Notes: a model not told the origin generated them from the sequence alone. A stretch of DNA of 64,000 bases from Filimonas zeae (GCF_014641615.1 NZ_BMIB01000002.1:1054001-1118000), one strand, 5' to 3'. Shown: positions 1-10,084, counted from the stretch's first letter. Translations and numbers: made by a program.

Positions 1-413
1 TACTCACCCGTCAGTTTCGACTACCCACCTATATCAATGGCAATGAAGATGGTATGATGATAGAAACCTGCGCCGGACTGCTGGATAAAGACAATCCGGA
101 GGACTGTATACGCCGTGAAGCCGAAGAAGAAACCGGCTACCGTGTTCAGAATATTCAAAAGGTATTCGAAGCCTATATGTCGCCTGGATCCGTTACCGAA
201 CTCATCCACTTTTTTATCGCCGGGTACACTCCGCAAATGAAAATAAACGACGGCGGCGGTTTGCAGGATGAGCAGGAAAATATTCAGGTGCTGGAGCTGC
301 CTTTTACGCAGGCTCTGCAAATGGTGGCTGATGGCAGTATTAAAGATGGTAAAACCATTATGTTATTGCAGTACTTGCAACTGCAGCAGCTAATGGTTAA
401 ACTAACCCCCTAA
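1..413 (+). CDS. nudK: NudK-like Nudix hydrolase (GDP-mannose pyrophosphatase family), 5' end outside window
   Basis: Partial gene; the reading frame is open from base 3 and the start lies before the window. The visible 136 residues follow E. coli NudK closely: an RQFR...NGNE...IETCAGLLD stretch, the Nudix box core [23 protein letters not shown], and a C-terminal DGKT...LLQYLQ. By family it hydrolyses GDP-mannose or related nucleotide sugars in the cytoplasm using Mg2+. The first glutamate of the Nudix box (G-x5-E) is asparagine here, whereas the RE-x-x-EE catalytic core is intact. The stop codon overlaps the end of the convergent gene by 4 bp. The family is clear; the exact substrate is inferred. 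Confidence 0.88.
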   Translation, partial: LTRQFRLPTYINGNEDGMMIETCAGLLDKDNPEDCIRREAEEETGYRVQNIQKVFEAYMSPGSVTELIHFFIAGYTPQMKINDGGGLQDEQENIQVLELPFTQALQMVADGSIKDGKTIMLLQYLQLQQLMVKLTP

Positions 414-1297
414 AAGGCAACTTTGGGGCTATACCTATACGTTGCAGTAAACATACACCGGAAGCCCAGCCAGTCTTCCGGTTTCGTATAAGATTGCGTA
501 TGATCGCTATGGCTTTCAATTGCATAATGCCTGAAAGAGCCGCCAAAAGCAACGCCCTCCACAGAAGTCATTTCAGCAACGTTACCCTGAATATTGTAAA
601 ACCCTGCCTTTACCGGCCAGAAATAATCTATCCGTGCGGGACGCTGCCCATTGGCCGCAAGCCCTTTATCATACCCGGCCAGCTTACAAGGAGCATGAAA
701 ATAGTTAAAGCTAAAGCGCTTACAACTGTCGCATCTTTTGCTGCCACATACACTATCCACATTATCGGCAACCTTCCTGTATACGTCTATATCCGGCAAA
801 CTCACTTTTATGTTTACCCTCCTGCTTCTGTCTCTGTTTAAAACCTTTTCTCTCCAGGCGCAATACAGTTTCGCCTGCGCAAAAGAGATACCCGCCACCG
901 GTTGCCGTGCAGAGAAATAAATGCTATCTGCCTGCTCCAGTTCCTCATAACGTTTTATAAGACGCACTGTTTTGTAGTCCCACTCAATAGCCTCATGTTT
1001 TGAATTATCCACCACCTTCAAATACGCAAAGCGCTTACTCTTTAAATCATCAAAAAACAAAGCTGCCGTCTGAGACAGAGCGGAAGGATCAGGAAACAGA
1101 TCTTCTCTGAAGTCATTATTCACAATAAACCACATCCACTCCAGCATAGCTACTTCACATTGATTCATCGACATGGAATCACCCAGCGGCATTGTCTGCC
1201 TTATTCTGGCGGGGTTTCTCTGTGCAAACACCGCACCGGATAACATAATGATTAATAAAAGTAATACTGCCCGGTTACCGAAACGAAAGATGCGCAT
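410..1297 (-). CDS. Secreted formylglycine-generating-enzyme-like (SUMF1/FGE-sulfatase fold) protein
   Basis: About 295 residues from the ATG at 1297; an upstream in-frame TTG at 1327 would only add residues before a good Sec signal peptide (MRIFRF...AVFAQ), so the ATG is preferred. The core has FGE-sulfatase signatures: [18 protein letters not shown] in the middle, then [17 protein letters not shown] and EDWLGFRC near the C terminus. In Bacteroidota such proteins include gliding/T9SS components (GldJ/GldK type) and many non-catalytic secreted proteins. The paired cysteines of true sulfatase-activating enzymes are not evident, so a structural role is more likely than catalysis. Convergent with nudK. 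Confidence 0.7.
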   Translation of the reverse strand: MRIFRFGNRAVLLLLIIMLSGAVFAQRNPARIRQTMPLGDSMSMNQCEVAMLEWMWFIVNNDFREDLFPDPSALSQTAALFFDDLKSKRFAYLKVVDNSKHEAIEWDYKTVRLIKRYEELEQADSIYFSARQPVAGISFAQAKLYCAWREKVLNRDRSRRVNIKVSLPDIDVYRKVADNVDSVCGSKRCDSCKRFSFNYFHAPCKLAGYDKGLAANGQRPARIDYFWPVKAGFYNIQGNVAEMTSVEGVAFGGSFRHYAIESHSDHTQSYTKPEDWLGFRCMFTATYRYSPKVAF

Positions 1298-1513
1298 ATT
1301 GAGTGTATCAGGGTTGATAATGTCCAAAGATATCAGCCAAACTGCTAAAGAAATTTTATTTTTTTACAATGCCGGTTTTCTACAGTCACAAAGCATAAAG
1401 TTGTTGAAATAGCCCTTACACCCAAAATCGCTAAATATTTTATAATATCTGTCAAATACTTCCTCACATAAAAGGCTACTGTTATATTCGTTATACATCA
1501 ACCACCCTTTTTT

Positions 1514-2983
1514 ATGGTAAAGCAAACCCTTACTATAATTCTGTTACTAACCACTGTAGCTGGTTTTTCCCAAGCCAACGAATTTGGAAACTCCGACAGT
1601 AGCCTTATCTATTCAGACAGTGCCATTCAAAAGCTGAAACACATTACCGATTCATTGAATCTTAGATTCAGGGTGTGCGATCTGAATAAAACCTACCAGT
1701 CTGCACCACAGGCAAAAGCAAATTATATCTCGTTTGAAGATTCCACAGCAGAGAACGCATACAACGATATACTGAACAACATTTCCTTCAGCGATTTTTT
1801 GATAAAATACAAGACAGCAAAAGTTGAAAACGAATTGCTTGTAGTAAAATCCAGCTATCGCAAGAGCAACAATCAGGAGCAGGTTGCATTCTATAGTATG
1901 GATTTGAGTGATAGATACCCACGCCACAGCTTATATTTTACAAAACAACTGAGTCAATACAATCTTCCACTCAAAGGAAAGTGGGTAGTGGAATACAGCC
2001 CCAAAAACAAGTATTCATCTGCCTCGCTGCAAGCGTTTTATTTTACCGATAATCTAAACCGCCAAACTTTACCTCCCGTTTACGGCAGGATGATTCAGTA
2101 TTCTGAGTGCCTGATAGACACATCTGCTCAGATGGTTTACCCCAGCGCACAGACTTCGCAAAGATGGCAGCCCCTTAAAAAAACATCTACCTCCGCTTTC
2201 CTTTCTTATGTTACGCCACCTGTTAAATATCCACCTCAGCTGGATACCATGAGCAACAGAGAAGATTTTTTGCAACAATGGGAATCTGCTAAAATAAGGC
2301 GGCAACAGTATGCTGACAGCATGTTTGCACATGACCCCAGGTGTATGAAACTACTGAAACAAGCATTAAAAAAAGTTCAAAAACACAACGATAGCGATGA
2401 CGAGTTTGAAGATTACCTGGTACGGTATTACAACGCTAAAACAGCGCTGAATTTAAAACGAAGCCGGATAGTAAGAGGGTTCTGCAGTATGGATGAAAGC
2501 CCAAGACTGCATGCATTAAACATTGCGCAACTGGCTGCAGAAACTACCAGCTGGGAAATATTTTTAAAGGCACACCTGGATATCATGAACGATAGATTTA
2601 TCAGAAACAGCGACGGCAGTTATGCCTGGGGAGCCAGACAAACCTACATAAGAGAACTGGAAGTATTAAACATCAACGTATTGGATTTGCTGCTGGGCAT
2701 CAGCCTCCGGATTGATGACAAAACTCCCAACCATTACTACGGCAATGTTTCGCGTTTAGGCAGAGCTTTATCAGAAACAGGTTCAACAGAGGCATTTGAA
2801 ACGCAGGTACAGCAAATGATGGCAGACAGCACGCTGGACGATTATAACAGAATTATCGCCTTCTTTCTGTTTCATGATTACGTTTATCACCTGAATAAAG
2901 AAAAAAAGGAAAAAGCCACCCAAAAACTAAAGGCAGCCATCAACACACTTCCCACTTATTTAGTCACCAAAATAAACGGATAG
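1514..2983 (+). CDS. Unknown secreted protein, 489 aa
   Basis: I do not recognise this family. It begins with a Sec signal peptide (MVKQTLTIILLL...GFSQA) from an ATG. Residues of about 30-115 (SAIQKLKHITDSLNLRF...AYNDILNNISFSDFLIKY...LLVVKSSY) have the size and pattern of an STN-like small alpha/beta domain, but this is only a visual likeness. The C-terminal half (from about residue 280) is helical and polar with a KKEKATQKLKAA stretch near the end. It is a single-gene unit, divergent from the FGE-like gene and followed by a weak AT-rich terminator. Probably periplasmic or outer-membrane associated. Confidence 0.6.
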   Translation: MVKQTLTIILLLTTVAGFSQANEFGNSDSSLIYSDSAIQKLKHITDSLNLRFRVCDLNKTYQSAPQAKANYISFEDSTAENAYNDILNNISFSDFLIKYKTAKVENELLVVKSSYRKSNNQEQVAFYSMDLSDRYPRHSLYFTKQLSQYNLPLKGKWVVEYSPKNKYSSASLQAFYFTDNLNRQTLPPVYGRMIQYSECLIDTSAQMVYPSAQTSQRWQPLKKTSTSAFLSYVTPPVKYPPQLDTMSNREDFLQQWESAKIRRQQYADSMFAHDPRCMKLLKQALKKVQKHNDSDDEFEDYLVRYYNAKTALNLKRSRIVRGFCSMDESPRLHALNIAQLAAETTSWEIFLKAHLDIMNDRFIRNSDGSYAWGARQTYIRELEVLNINVLDLLLGISLRIDDKTPNHYYGNVSRLGRALSETGSTEAFETQVQQMMADSTLDDYNRIIAFFLFHDYVYHLNKEKKEKATQKLKAAINTLPTYLVTKING

Positions 2984-3106
2984 TATGAATGAAGTAACAA
3001 CTTTTATGGATATAGTTGTGGATGTGCTGGAATAGGTGTTAGAGTTGATAGATTAACCATATTAAGGGGTGTCCGGCTTTTTAAAAGCGCGGATACGTAT
3101 AAATGT

Positions 3107-3126
3107 AAAATCCTGTTGGATTTTTT
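3107..3126 (+). terminator. Weak AT-rich intrinsic terminator
   Basis: Stem AAAATCC / GGATTTT with a TGTT loop, running into TTTTTT. It lies 120 bp after the 489-aa protein gene and upstream of the ECF sigma gene, so it would insulate the glucan locus. The stem is short and AT-rich. Confidence 0.45.
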
Positions 3127-3185
3127 ATCATGTACGGAAATTACTTTTTTTTCCTACATTAGCCTTCTAACGATTTTGCTACGCT

Positions 3186-3800
3186 TTGCCATTTGTTCCA
3201 CCATATAACGAACAGGAACTGCTTATACGCCTGTCTGAAGGCGATTCTGAGGCCTACCGTGTATTGTTTCAGCAATATTGGGATGCGGTGTATGCCATAG
3301 GGTTGAAACTGTGTAAAAGCCCTGAACTGGCCAAAGACCTTGCACAGGAATCATTTATAAAAGTATGGAACCACCGGCAGCAGCTGGCAGGTGTTACGCA
3401 TTTCCGCTCCTGGCTGTTTACCCTTACGCGGCACCTGGTAATTGATCACCTGCGTAAAAAGGTGTTCAGTGCTGGTAATGAAGAGTATCTGCTGGATTAT
3501 TTCAGTGATGATGCCGGTACACCGCAGGAAAAAACAGAATATAAAGAGCTGGAGAACCTGTTACAAAGGGCCGTAAACAATCTGCCACCGCAAATGCAGC
3601 AGGTGTTCAGGCTCAGCCGGTATGAAGGGCTCAGCCATGCGGAAATTGCTTTACGCATGAATATTACGCGTGTTACGTCCAAATCGTACATGGTGCGGGC
3701 GCTGTACGCTATTAAACAATATCTTATACGCTATGGAGGTGAGCAGTTTATACTCCCCCTGCTGCTTTCTCTCCCGGCGGAATATTTTTTTTCCGGATAA
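3186..3800 (+). CDS. ECF RNA polymerase sigma factor (sigma-70 family, Bacteroidetes FecI-like)
   Basis: 204 residues. Region 2 is visible at about residues 25-62 (LFQQYWDAVYAIGLKL...AKDLAQESFIKVWNHR) and region 4 at about 130-180 (NLPPQMQQVFRLSRYEGLSHAEIALRMNIT). No ATG lies in a suitable place; TTG at 3186 gives a normal-length N terminus and an in-frame stop lies just upstream (3168-3170). It heads the order sigma - fecR - susC - susD - GH16, so it most likely drives transcription of this glucan locus when the SusC receptor signals through FecR. The C terminus ends in a short hydrophobic tail (FILPLLLSLPAEYFF), common in this family. Confidence 0.9.
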   Translation: MPFVPPYNEQELLIRLSEGDSEAYRVLFQQYWDAVYAIGLKLCKSPELAKDLAQESFIKVWNHRQQLAGVTHFRSWLFTLTRHLVIDHLRKKVFSAGNEEYLLDYFSDDAGTPQEKTEYKELENLLQRAVNNLPPQMQQVFRLSRYEGLSHAEIALRMNITRVTSKSYMVRALYAIKQYLIRYGGEQFILPLLLSLPAEYFFSG

Positions 3801-3881
3801 CGCCTCCCCCCGGCGTTCCTGTACGTCTTGTTGTATAGCGCCCCGCTTTTGCCATAACCGCGGGCGCTGTAACAAGGCCAT

Positions 3882-5090
3882 ATGAATAATCAGGACTTAC
3901 TGAATCAGCTATGGGAAAAATACCTGGCCGATCAGAAAATGACTGCCGGTGAACTGAAACAACTGCGCGCACTGGTACAGAATACCCAACACCAGCAACA
4001 GCTGGATCAGTTGCTGGCTACCTTATACAACGAAACGCAGCAGATTCCACCCACCGCCGAAACCAATGCCCGGGAGGCTTTTGAAGAGGTATGGGCGCGC
4101 CTGCAACCTGCCACACCTGCACAGGAAACAACTGTACTACCAATACCCCGCCGCAATTACTGGTATAAATATGCAGCCGCCGTGCTCATACTTTGCGCTG
4201 CAGCAGGCGGCGTTTACCAGCTTACCCGCAGCAAAACGCACAACAACACTACACAGCCCACCGCACAAACACCTACCGGTATACAACCCGGTACGGATAA
4301 AGCATTGCTGAAACTGGCCGACGGTTCCTATATCTCCCTTAGCGAAGCGGAGAACGGCACCCTGGCGCAACAGGGCAATACCCAGGTAGTAAAGCTGGCC
4401 AACGGTCAGCTGGCCTACCAGAACGCAGGCGCAACGGATAGTAAAGTGTTGTACAATACCATTATAACTCCACGTGGTGGCAGGTTCAGCCTTACCCTGC
4501 CCGATGGCAGTAAAGTATGGCTGAATGCTGAAGGCAGCCTGTACTACCCCACTGCTTTTACCGGCAGCACACGGGAGGTAACGCTTACCGGCGAAGCCTA
4601 TTTTGAAATAGCACCCGATGCAGCGCATCCCTTTCAGGTACGGGTAAACAATATGCTGGTGAACGTACTGGGTACGCAGTTTAATATTATGGCCTATACC
4701 GATGAGCCGGCTATACAAACCACCCTGTTACAAGGCAGTGTACAGGTTAGCAGCACCGGAGGCAGCACGCACAGGCTAACACCGGGCCAGCGCGCCAGCC
4801 TGCCTACCGGCAGCAACCGCATGCAGATACAAAATGAAGTGGATACCGAAGAAACCATTGCCTGGAAAAACGATCAGCTGCTGTTTGCTGGTAGTGATGT
4901 ACCTACGGCCATGCGTATGATAGCCCGCTGGTACAATGTAGAGGTGGAATACCGCGGTGCTGTACCCAATGCACATTTCAGAGGCAGCATATCGGGCAAA
5001 GCGCCTATTACAGAAGTATTGAACATGATGCAGCAGACGGGAGAAGTGCATTTTACCATCAGCGGCAGAAAAATTATTGTAACGCCTTAG
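3882..5090 (+). CDS. FecR-family anti-sigma factor
   Basis: 402 residues from an ATG 81 bp after the sigma gene. Residues 1-90 form the cytoplasmic sigma-binding part, a single membrane segment lies at about 95-115 (YKYAAAVLILCAAAGGVY), the FecR domain at about 190-290 (TPRGGRFSLTLPDGSKVWLNAEG, GEAYFEIA, VLGTQFNI, LLQGSV) and a DUF4974 domain at about 335-402 (AMRMIARWYNVEVEY...FRGSISG...IIVTP). In the family model it holds the ECF sigma at the membrane until the STN domain of the partner SusC contacts the periplasmic part. The downstream SusC does carry an STN domain, which supports the pairing. Confidence 0.93.
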   Translation: MNNQDLLNQLWEKYLADQKMTAGELKQLRALVQNTQHQQQLDQLLATLYNETQQIPPTAETNAREAFEEVWARLQPATPAQETTVLPIPRRNYWYKYAAAVLILCAAAGGVYQLTRSKTHNNTTQPTAQTPTGIQPGTDKALLKLADGSYISLSEAENGTLAQQGNTQVVKLANGQLAYQNAGATDSKVLYNTIITPRGGRFSLTLPDGSKVWLNAEGSLYYPTAFTGSTREVTLTGEAYFEIAPDAAHPFQVRVNNMLVNVLGTQFNIMAYTDEPAIQTTLLQGSVQVSSTGGSTHRLTPGQRASLPTGSNRMQIQNEVDTEETIAWKNDQLLFAGSDVPTAMRMIARWYNVEVEYRGAVPNAHFRGSISGKAPITEVLNMMQQTGEVHFTISGRKIIVTP

Positions 5091-5162
5091 TATATACTTA
5101 CCAACGTAAAAACCAAACAATGTTATGAGTCCTTAAGAATACACGCCCTTACCAATACCCAT

Positions 5163-5197
5163 AAAAAAAACCGGAAGTGTTCGTACCACTTCCGGTT
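5163..5197 (+). promoter_or_regulatory. Hairpin with upstream A-tract between fecR and susC
   Basis: An 11-bp perfect stem (AACCGGAAGTG at 5169-5179, CACTTCCGGTT at 5187-5197), 7-nt loop, preceded by eight A residues. In the direction of the operon the A-tract is upstream and no T-tract follows, so it is not a classical terminator for fecR. A similarly placed and oriented hairpin lies before the second susC (63721-63750). Role unknown; transcript processing or attenuation before the very highly expressed susC are possible. Confidence 0.5.
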
Positions 5198-5251
5198 ATA
5201 CATCGGGTTCACTGGCTTTGACTCCATTTGTAAACCGACTATATCAAATAT

Positions 5252-8200
5252 ATGCCATTCACGCTTGTTTGCCAAAGCGGGCCGCTACACGCTGCCCGGC
5301 GCAGAACCAATTGTATACGATTCATCGTTAAACCGCTACTGATTATGAAACTCACAGTACTGCTGATAGCGATCACTTTTTTACAGGCACAGGCCAGGGG
5401 GCTTTCGCAGAACATTACCCTTACCCTGCGCAATGCCTCACTGCCAAAAGTGTTTAAAGAAATTAAAAAGCAAACCGGGTACAGCTTTCTGTATACCGAT
5501 GAGCAACTGGCCACCGCCCGTACCGTTACGCTGGATGTACAAAACCAGCCGCTGGATAAAGTGCTGGACCAGTGCTTTACCGCCCAGCCGCTGATGTATG
5601 AGCTGAGCGGCAAAACCATTATTATCAAACGCCGCCCCCCTGCATCTGCCGGCACTACCCTTTTACAGGCTGCGTTTGACAATACCGTAAAAGGGCGCAT
5701 TACCGATGATAAAGGCAATGGCGTTACCGGAGCTGCTGTGCAGGAACAGGGCACCGGCAAAGGAACGGTTACCAACGACAATGGCGATTTTACCTTACAG
5801 GTAACCAGCAGCGAAGCCACATTGATAGTTACCTCGCTGGGGTTTACCCGGCAGGAGATTGCGGTAAAGGGTCGCAATTACATCACCATCAGCCTGGTGG
5901 CCACTGCCAATGATATGAAAGAGCTGATTGTAATAGGCTATGGCGAGCAGCGCAAAGGTGCCGTTAGCAGTGCTATTACCTCTGTATCTTCCTCCAGTTT
6001 TAAAGAGCAGCCTGTAAACCGGCTGGATCAGGTATTGCAGGGCCGTGCAGCTGGGGTACAGGTAACCAACAGTACCGGCGCACCCGGCGGCGCCGTGCGC
6101 ATCCGCATCCGCGGCTCCAACAGTATCAATGGCGATAACAGCCCTCTGTATGTAGTAGATGGCTTTGTGGGTGCCGACTTTGCCAGCATTAACCCCGATG
6201 ATATTGAAACCATTCAGATACTGAAAGATGCCTCCGCTACCGCTATCTACGGCAGCCGCGGCTCAAACGGTGTGGTAATACTTACCACTAAAAAAGGCAG
6301 CAAAGGCGCTACGCATGTAAACGCAACTGCCCGCCTCAGCGCTGCCAGCGTGCTGAAAAAACTACCCCTGCTGAATGCGGGTGAGTTTGCTGAAACGGCC
6401 AATGCACATGCGGTGGCGGTGGGTACTGCATCGCCTTTTACACAGGCACAGGTAGATTCGTTCAAACGCGCAGGCGGCACCAACTGGCAGGATGAAATTT
6501 TCCGCCGTGCCGGTGGCCAGGAGTATCTCATTAACTTTTCCGGCGGCACCGATAAAAGCAGCTACTTTATCTCCGGCGATTACCTGAACCAGGATGGTAT
6601 TATCAAAAACTCTTTTTTGAAACGTTACAACCTGCGCTCTAACCTCAGCACCAAACTGAACGATTGGGTAAGCGCCACACTGAATATACTCGGCAGCTAC
6701 AGCAACGTACAAAACAGCGATATAGCGGCCGATGGTCCGCATAGCCCGCTGGCGCAGGCCATTACCTGGTCGCCCACCGTACCTGTACGCAACAGCGTGG
6801 GTGGTTATACGGTAAGCGATCCTGTAAGCTCTGTATTCTTCAACCCGGTAGCCCTTACTACCGATCAGTTAACCGTTACCGAGCGCATGCTGGCCAACCT
6901 TATCGGCGGCTTTAAATTTAAACTCGCCAGCGGCCTCAGCTATCACCTGCAATACGGTGTAAACTATAACGGGTACGAGAACAAAAGCTTTGCAGGCAAA
7001 GTGGTTAACTCCAACACCTCTATTGCCAGCCTGCGCTCCAACAAAGAAATCCGTTTGCAAAATACCAACACGCTTAACTATCACAAACTGTTTAACAACA
7101 CCCATAACCTGGATGCCACAGCCGTAATGGAGTACCAGCAAAACACGTATAACTATATGAGTGCCGGTGCCTCCAACCTCAACTACGAGTCGTTTATGTG
7201 GAACAATATTGCCCTGGGTACACCCGGCACGCCCGGCTCCGGCAATTCCAAAGCATCGCTGTTTTCTTTAATGGCGCGCGCCAACTACGGTTATAAAGAT
7301 AAATACCTGTTGTCTGCCGCCCTGCGTCGCGATGGCTCCTCCCGTTTTGTGGGCAGCAATAAATACAGCTACTTCCCTTCTGTATCAGCTGCGTGGGTGG
7401 TAAGTGAAGAAAGCTTTCTGCGGCACCTGCCCGTATTCAGCAACCTCAAACTGCGTGGTAGCTGGGGCCTTACCGGCAATCAGGCCATTGATGCCTACAG
7501 CACGTTCAGCACCTACAGCAACCGCGTTGCCAGCTTTAACAGCGCCAGCAACCAAACCGGTATTATACTGGGCAACATAGGCAACCCCGATTTGAAATGG
7601 GAAACAACCGAGCAACAGAACATTGGTTTAGACCTGGGCCTGTGGAAAGGCAGACTGAATGTTACCGCAGATTATTTTATTAAAAAAACACGTGATCTGC
7701 TGCTGACAGAAACCCTGCCTATTTATCTGGGTGGTAACCCTATTACCCGCAACGTAGGTTCGGTGGAAAACAAAGGGTTTGAAGTAGGTGTGGAAGCGCT
7801 GGTGATTGACGGGCCTGCCCTTAAATGGAGCAGCGGCTTTAACGCCTCTTATGTTAAAAACCGTGTTACGGCTACGGGACAAAACAAAATTATCTTCGAC
7901 CCCAACAACCGTAAAATCGGCGGCGGCATGTCGCCCCAGAGCGAGTTTGTAGTAACGGCCGGTCAGCCCCTGGGCGCCATATGGGGCCTTACCTATCTGG
8001 GTACCTGGAAACCCGGCGACAACAAAGCGGGCGACTTTGGTGCCAAAGCAGGCGACAGCCGCTATCTGGATATTAAAAGCGATAACGTAATTGATGCCAG
8101 CGACTACAGCGTTATTGGCCACGGTGTACCTACCACCAGCCTGGGCTGGAACAACACCGTTAGCTACAAAGGCCTTACACTGAACGTATTCTTCCACGCC

Positions 8201-8623
8201 ATGCTCAACTTTGATAAGCTCAACTACAACAAAGCCGCGGCCATGTACCACGGCGGCGATGCACGGGAAGCTACTTATATAGATATACTGAACCGTTATA
8301 TACCCGGCGTAAACGAAAACAGCGATATACCGGCTTTCAGCACCACCAACCGCAACTTTACCCAAAGCAGCCGCTTTTTGGAAAAGGCTGATTTTGTGCG
8401 GCTGAAAAACCTGAGCCTCGCATACGATCTGCCACGCACCCTATTCAAAGGCAAGGCCGGGCTGAAAGTATTTGTAAGCGCCACCAACGTGTTTACCATT
8501 ACGGGCTATACTGGCATTGACCCCGAAGCCAACGCTGCTTCCGGCGATATACGGCAGGGTATCGATTTCGGTTCTTATCCTAACACACGTACTATTACCG
8601 GTGGCTGTACCCTTAGTTTTTAA
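5252..8623 (+). CDS. SusC/RagA-family TonB-dependent outer-membrane transporter with STN signalling domain
   Basis: 1123 residues from the ATG at 5252; an alternative ATG at 5345 begins the classical signal peptide (MKLTVLLIAITFLQAQA). Order: signal peptide; STN domain at about 47-105 (LRNASLPKVFKEIKKQTGYSF...); carboxypeptidase-regulatory-like beta domain at about 148-225 (VKGRITDDKGNGVTGAAV); plug from about 230 (IGYGEQRKGAVSSAI...GAPGGAVRIRIRGSNS...PLYVVDGF); then the beta barrel ending FGSYPNTRTITGGCTLSF. It imports oligosaccharides with the next-gene SusD as lid, and by family signals via FecR. With the GH16 enzymes downstream, the ligand is probably a beta-1,3-glucan-type oligosaccharide; that is inference. 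Confidence 0.95.
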   Translation: MPFTLVCQSGPLHAARRRTNCIRFIVKPLLIMKLTVLLIAITFLQAQARGLSQNITLTLRNASLPKVFKEIKKQTGYSFLYTDEQLATARTVTLDVQNQPLDKVLDQCFTAQPLMYELSGKTIIIKRRPPASAGTTLLQAAFDNTVKGRITDDKGNGVTGAAVQEQGTGKGTVTNDNGDFTLQVTSSEATLIVTSLGFTRQEIAVKGRNYITISLVATANDMKELIVIGYGEQRKGAVSSAITSVSSSSFKEQPVNRLDQVLQGRAAGVQVTNSTGAPGGAVRIRIRGSNSINGDNSPLYVVDGFVGADFASINPDDIETIQILKDASATAIYGSRGSNGVVILTTKKGSKGATHVNATARLSAASVLKKLPLLNAGEFAETANAHAVAVGTASPFTQAQVDSFKRAGGTNWQDEIFRRAGGQEYLINFSGGTDKSSYFISGDYLNQDGIIKNSFLKRYNLRSNLSTKLNDWVSATLNILGSYSNVQNSDIAADGPHSPLAQAITWSPTVPVRNSVGGYTVSDPVSSVFFNPVALTTDQLTVTERMLANLIGGFKFKLASGLSYHLQYGVNYNGYENKSFAGKVVNSNTSIASLRSNKEIRLQNTNTLNYHKLFNNTHNLDATAVMEYQQNTYNYMSAGASNLNYESFMWNNIALGTPGTPGSGNSKASLFSLMARANYGYKDKYLLSAALRRDGSSRFVGSNKYSYFPSVSAAWVVSEESFLRHLPVFSNLKLRGSWGLTGNQAIDAYSTFSTYSNRVASFNSASNQTGIILGNIGNPDLKWETTEQQNIGLDLGLWKGRLNVTADYFIKKTRDLLLTETLPIYLGGNPITRNVGSVENKGFEVGVEALVIDGPALKWSSGFNASYVKNRVTATGQNKIIFDPNNRKIGGGMSPQSEFVVTAGQPLGAIWGLTYLGTWKPGDNKAGDFGAKAGDSRYLDIKSDNVIDASDYSVIGHGVPTTSLGWNNTVSYKGLTLNVFFHAMLNFDKLNYNKAAAMYHGGDAREATYIDILNRYIPGVNENSDIPAFSTTNRNFTQSSRFLEKADFVRLKNLSLAYDLPRTLFKGKAGLKVFVSATNVFTITGYTGIDPEANAASGDIRQGIDFGSYPNTRTITGGCTLSF

Positions 8624-8641
8624 TTTTTCAAACGATATGCT

Positions 8642-10084
8642 ATGCGCAACATATATATAATCTCCTTATTGCTTTTAACCACTGCCTGCAGCAAACAACT
8701 GACAGAAGAACCGAACGGCCTTGTACTGGGCTCCGCAGGCATCAGCAACCAGGCCGGGCTGGAATCGGCCCTTACCGGCGCTTACGGCAGCCTGATGGTG
8801 CCCTGGGAAAGTGGTTTTACCACCGTATCGCAGATAGCCATGACTATGGGCGGCGATGACCTTACCACCCACCCCGGCAGCAACAAAGAAGAGTTTCGCG
8901 AGTTTGACCGGTTTAACGTGGCCGATCTCAACAGCCGTATGACGCCTATCTGGCGCGGCTGTTATAAAGTAATCCAAAGCTCCACCAACATCATTAACAA
9001 TTATAAAGGCGTAACCGATGGTACCGAAGCCACTATACAATCCATCGTAGGTGAGGCGTATTTTCTGCGTGCACTCAGCTACTACTGGCTTACCCGTTTC
9101 TGGGGTGCCGTGCCGGTAATACCTTCCGAAACCTTTAGTACCAGCCTGCTTACCCTGGGCAAAACCCCACCGGCTGAAATATACAAGCTTATTGAAGCCG
9201 ACCTGCAAAAAGCAGAAGCCTGGGTACCCAATACCCGCCGCGCGCAAGGCAGGCCCAACAAAGGCGCTGTAAAAGCACTGCTGGCCGATGTATATCTTAC
9301 CCAGGGCGGATGGCCCATTAAAGACGCCACCAAATACGCACTGGCCGCTGCCAAAGCCAAAGAAGTAATAGATAATAAAAGTACTTACGGGTTCAACCTG
9401 TATCAGGATGGCTTTCTGAAAATCTTTGCCGGAGGCACCAGTGAAGATGTGTTTGCCCTGTACACCCGCGGACAGTGGATTACCTATAACAGCTTTTACG
9501 GCCTCAGCACCATGCCCGAAGATGAAGGCGGCTGGAGCGATTTCTTTCCGGAAATCAATTTTTTCAACAACTTCCCCGCAGGCAGCCGTAAAGACGCTAC
9601 TTTCTCTACCAGATTTGTGGTAAATGGTGATACCATTCCCTGGCAAAACGTATCTACCAAACACCCATACTATAAAAAATTCACTATACAATCCGGCACC
9701 AAAGCCACCTATATGTCAGCCAACCCCGTTATCCTTATCCGTTACGCCCATGTGCTGCTTACCTATGCCGAGGCACAGGCCCGCAGCGGCACGGTAAACG
9801 ATCAGGCATATGCCGCCCTCAACGCCGTACGTGCCCGCGCCGGTTTAACCGATGTACCTGCCGGTTTAACTACAGATGCGTTTATTACTGCAGTGGTAAA
9901 TGAGCGTGCCTGGGAGTTTGCCGGTGAATGGAACCGCTGGTTTGATCTGGTACGGCTGGAAAAAGTAGAAGAAGCCAATGCCACCAAACATGCAGATGAC
10001 CTGAAACCCAATGGTACTATTACCAAATCGGATTATGTATTGCCTATTCCAGGCGCAGACAAATTAATGAATCCCAATTTGTAG
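8642..10084 (+). CDS. SusD/RagB-family nutrient-binding outer-membrane lipoprotein
   Basis: 480 residues, 18 bp after susC. A lipoprotein signal with lipobox LTTAC places the lipidated cysteine at residue 16. Typical SusD features: the N-terminal TPR-like part (VGEAYFLRALSYYWLTRFWGAVPVI), LKALLADVYL-type helix, and the C-terminal RYAHVLLTYAEAQARSG ... NAVRARAGL ... NERAWEFAGEWNRWFDLVRL ... SDYVLPIPGADKLMNPNL. It sits on the cell surface over the SusC barrel and captures the glycan. Clearly part of the same operon as susC and the GH16 gene 28 bp downstream. Confidence 0.95.
   Translation: MRNIYIISLLLLTTACSKQLTEEPNGLVLGSAGISNQAGLESALTGAYGSLMVPWESGFTTVSQIAMTMGGDDLTTHPGSNKEEFREFDRFNVADLNSRMTPIWRGCYKVIQSSTNIINNYKGVTDGTEATIQSIVGEAYFLRALSYYWLTRFWGAVPVIPSETFSTSLLTLGKTPPAEIYKLIEADLQKAEAWVPNTRRAQGRPNKGAVKALLADVYLTQGGWPIKDATKYALAAAKAKEVIDNKSTYGFNLYQDGFLKIFAGGTSEDVFALYTRGQWITYNSFYGLSTMPEDEGGWSDFFPEINFFNNFPAGSRKDATFSTRFVVNGDTIPWQNVSTKHPYYKKFTIQSGTKATYMSANPVILIRYAHVLLTYAEAQARSGTVNDQAYAALNAVRARAGLTDVPAGLTTDAFITAVVNERAWEFAGEWNRWFDLVRLEKVEEANATKHADDLKPNGTITKSDYVLPIPGADKLMNPNL

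Noticed and set aside
1514..2983. STN domain at the N terminus of the 489-aa protein
   Set aside because: The strand/helix pattern is suggestive but no conserved STN residues can be pointed to; not claimed as a domain.
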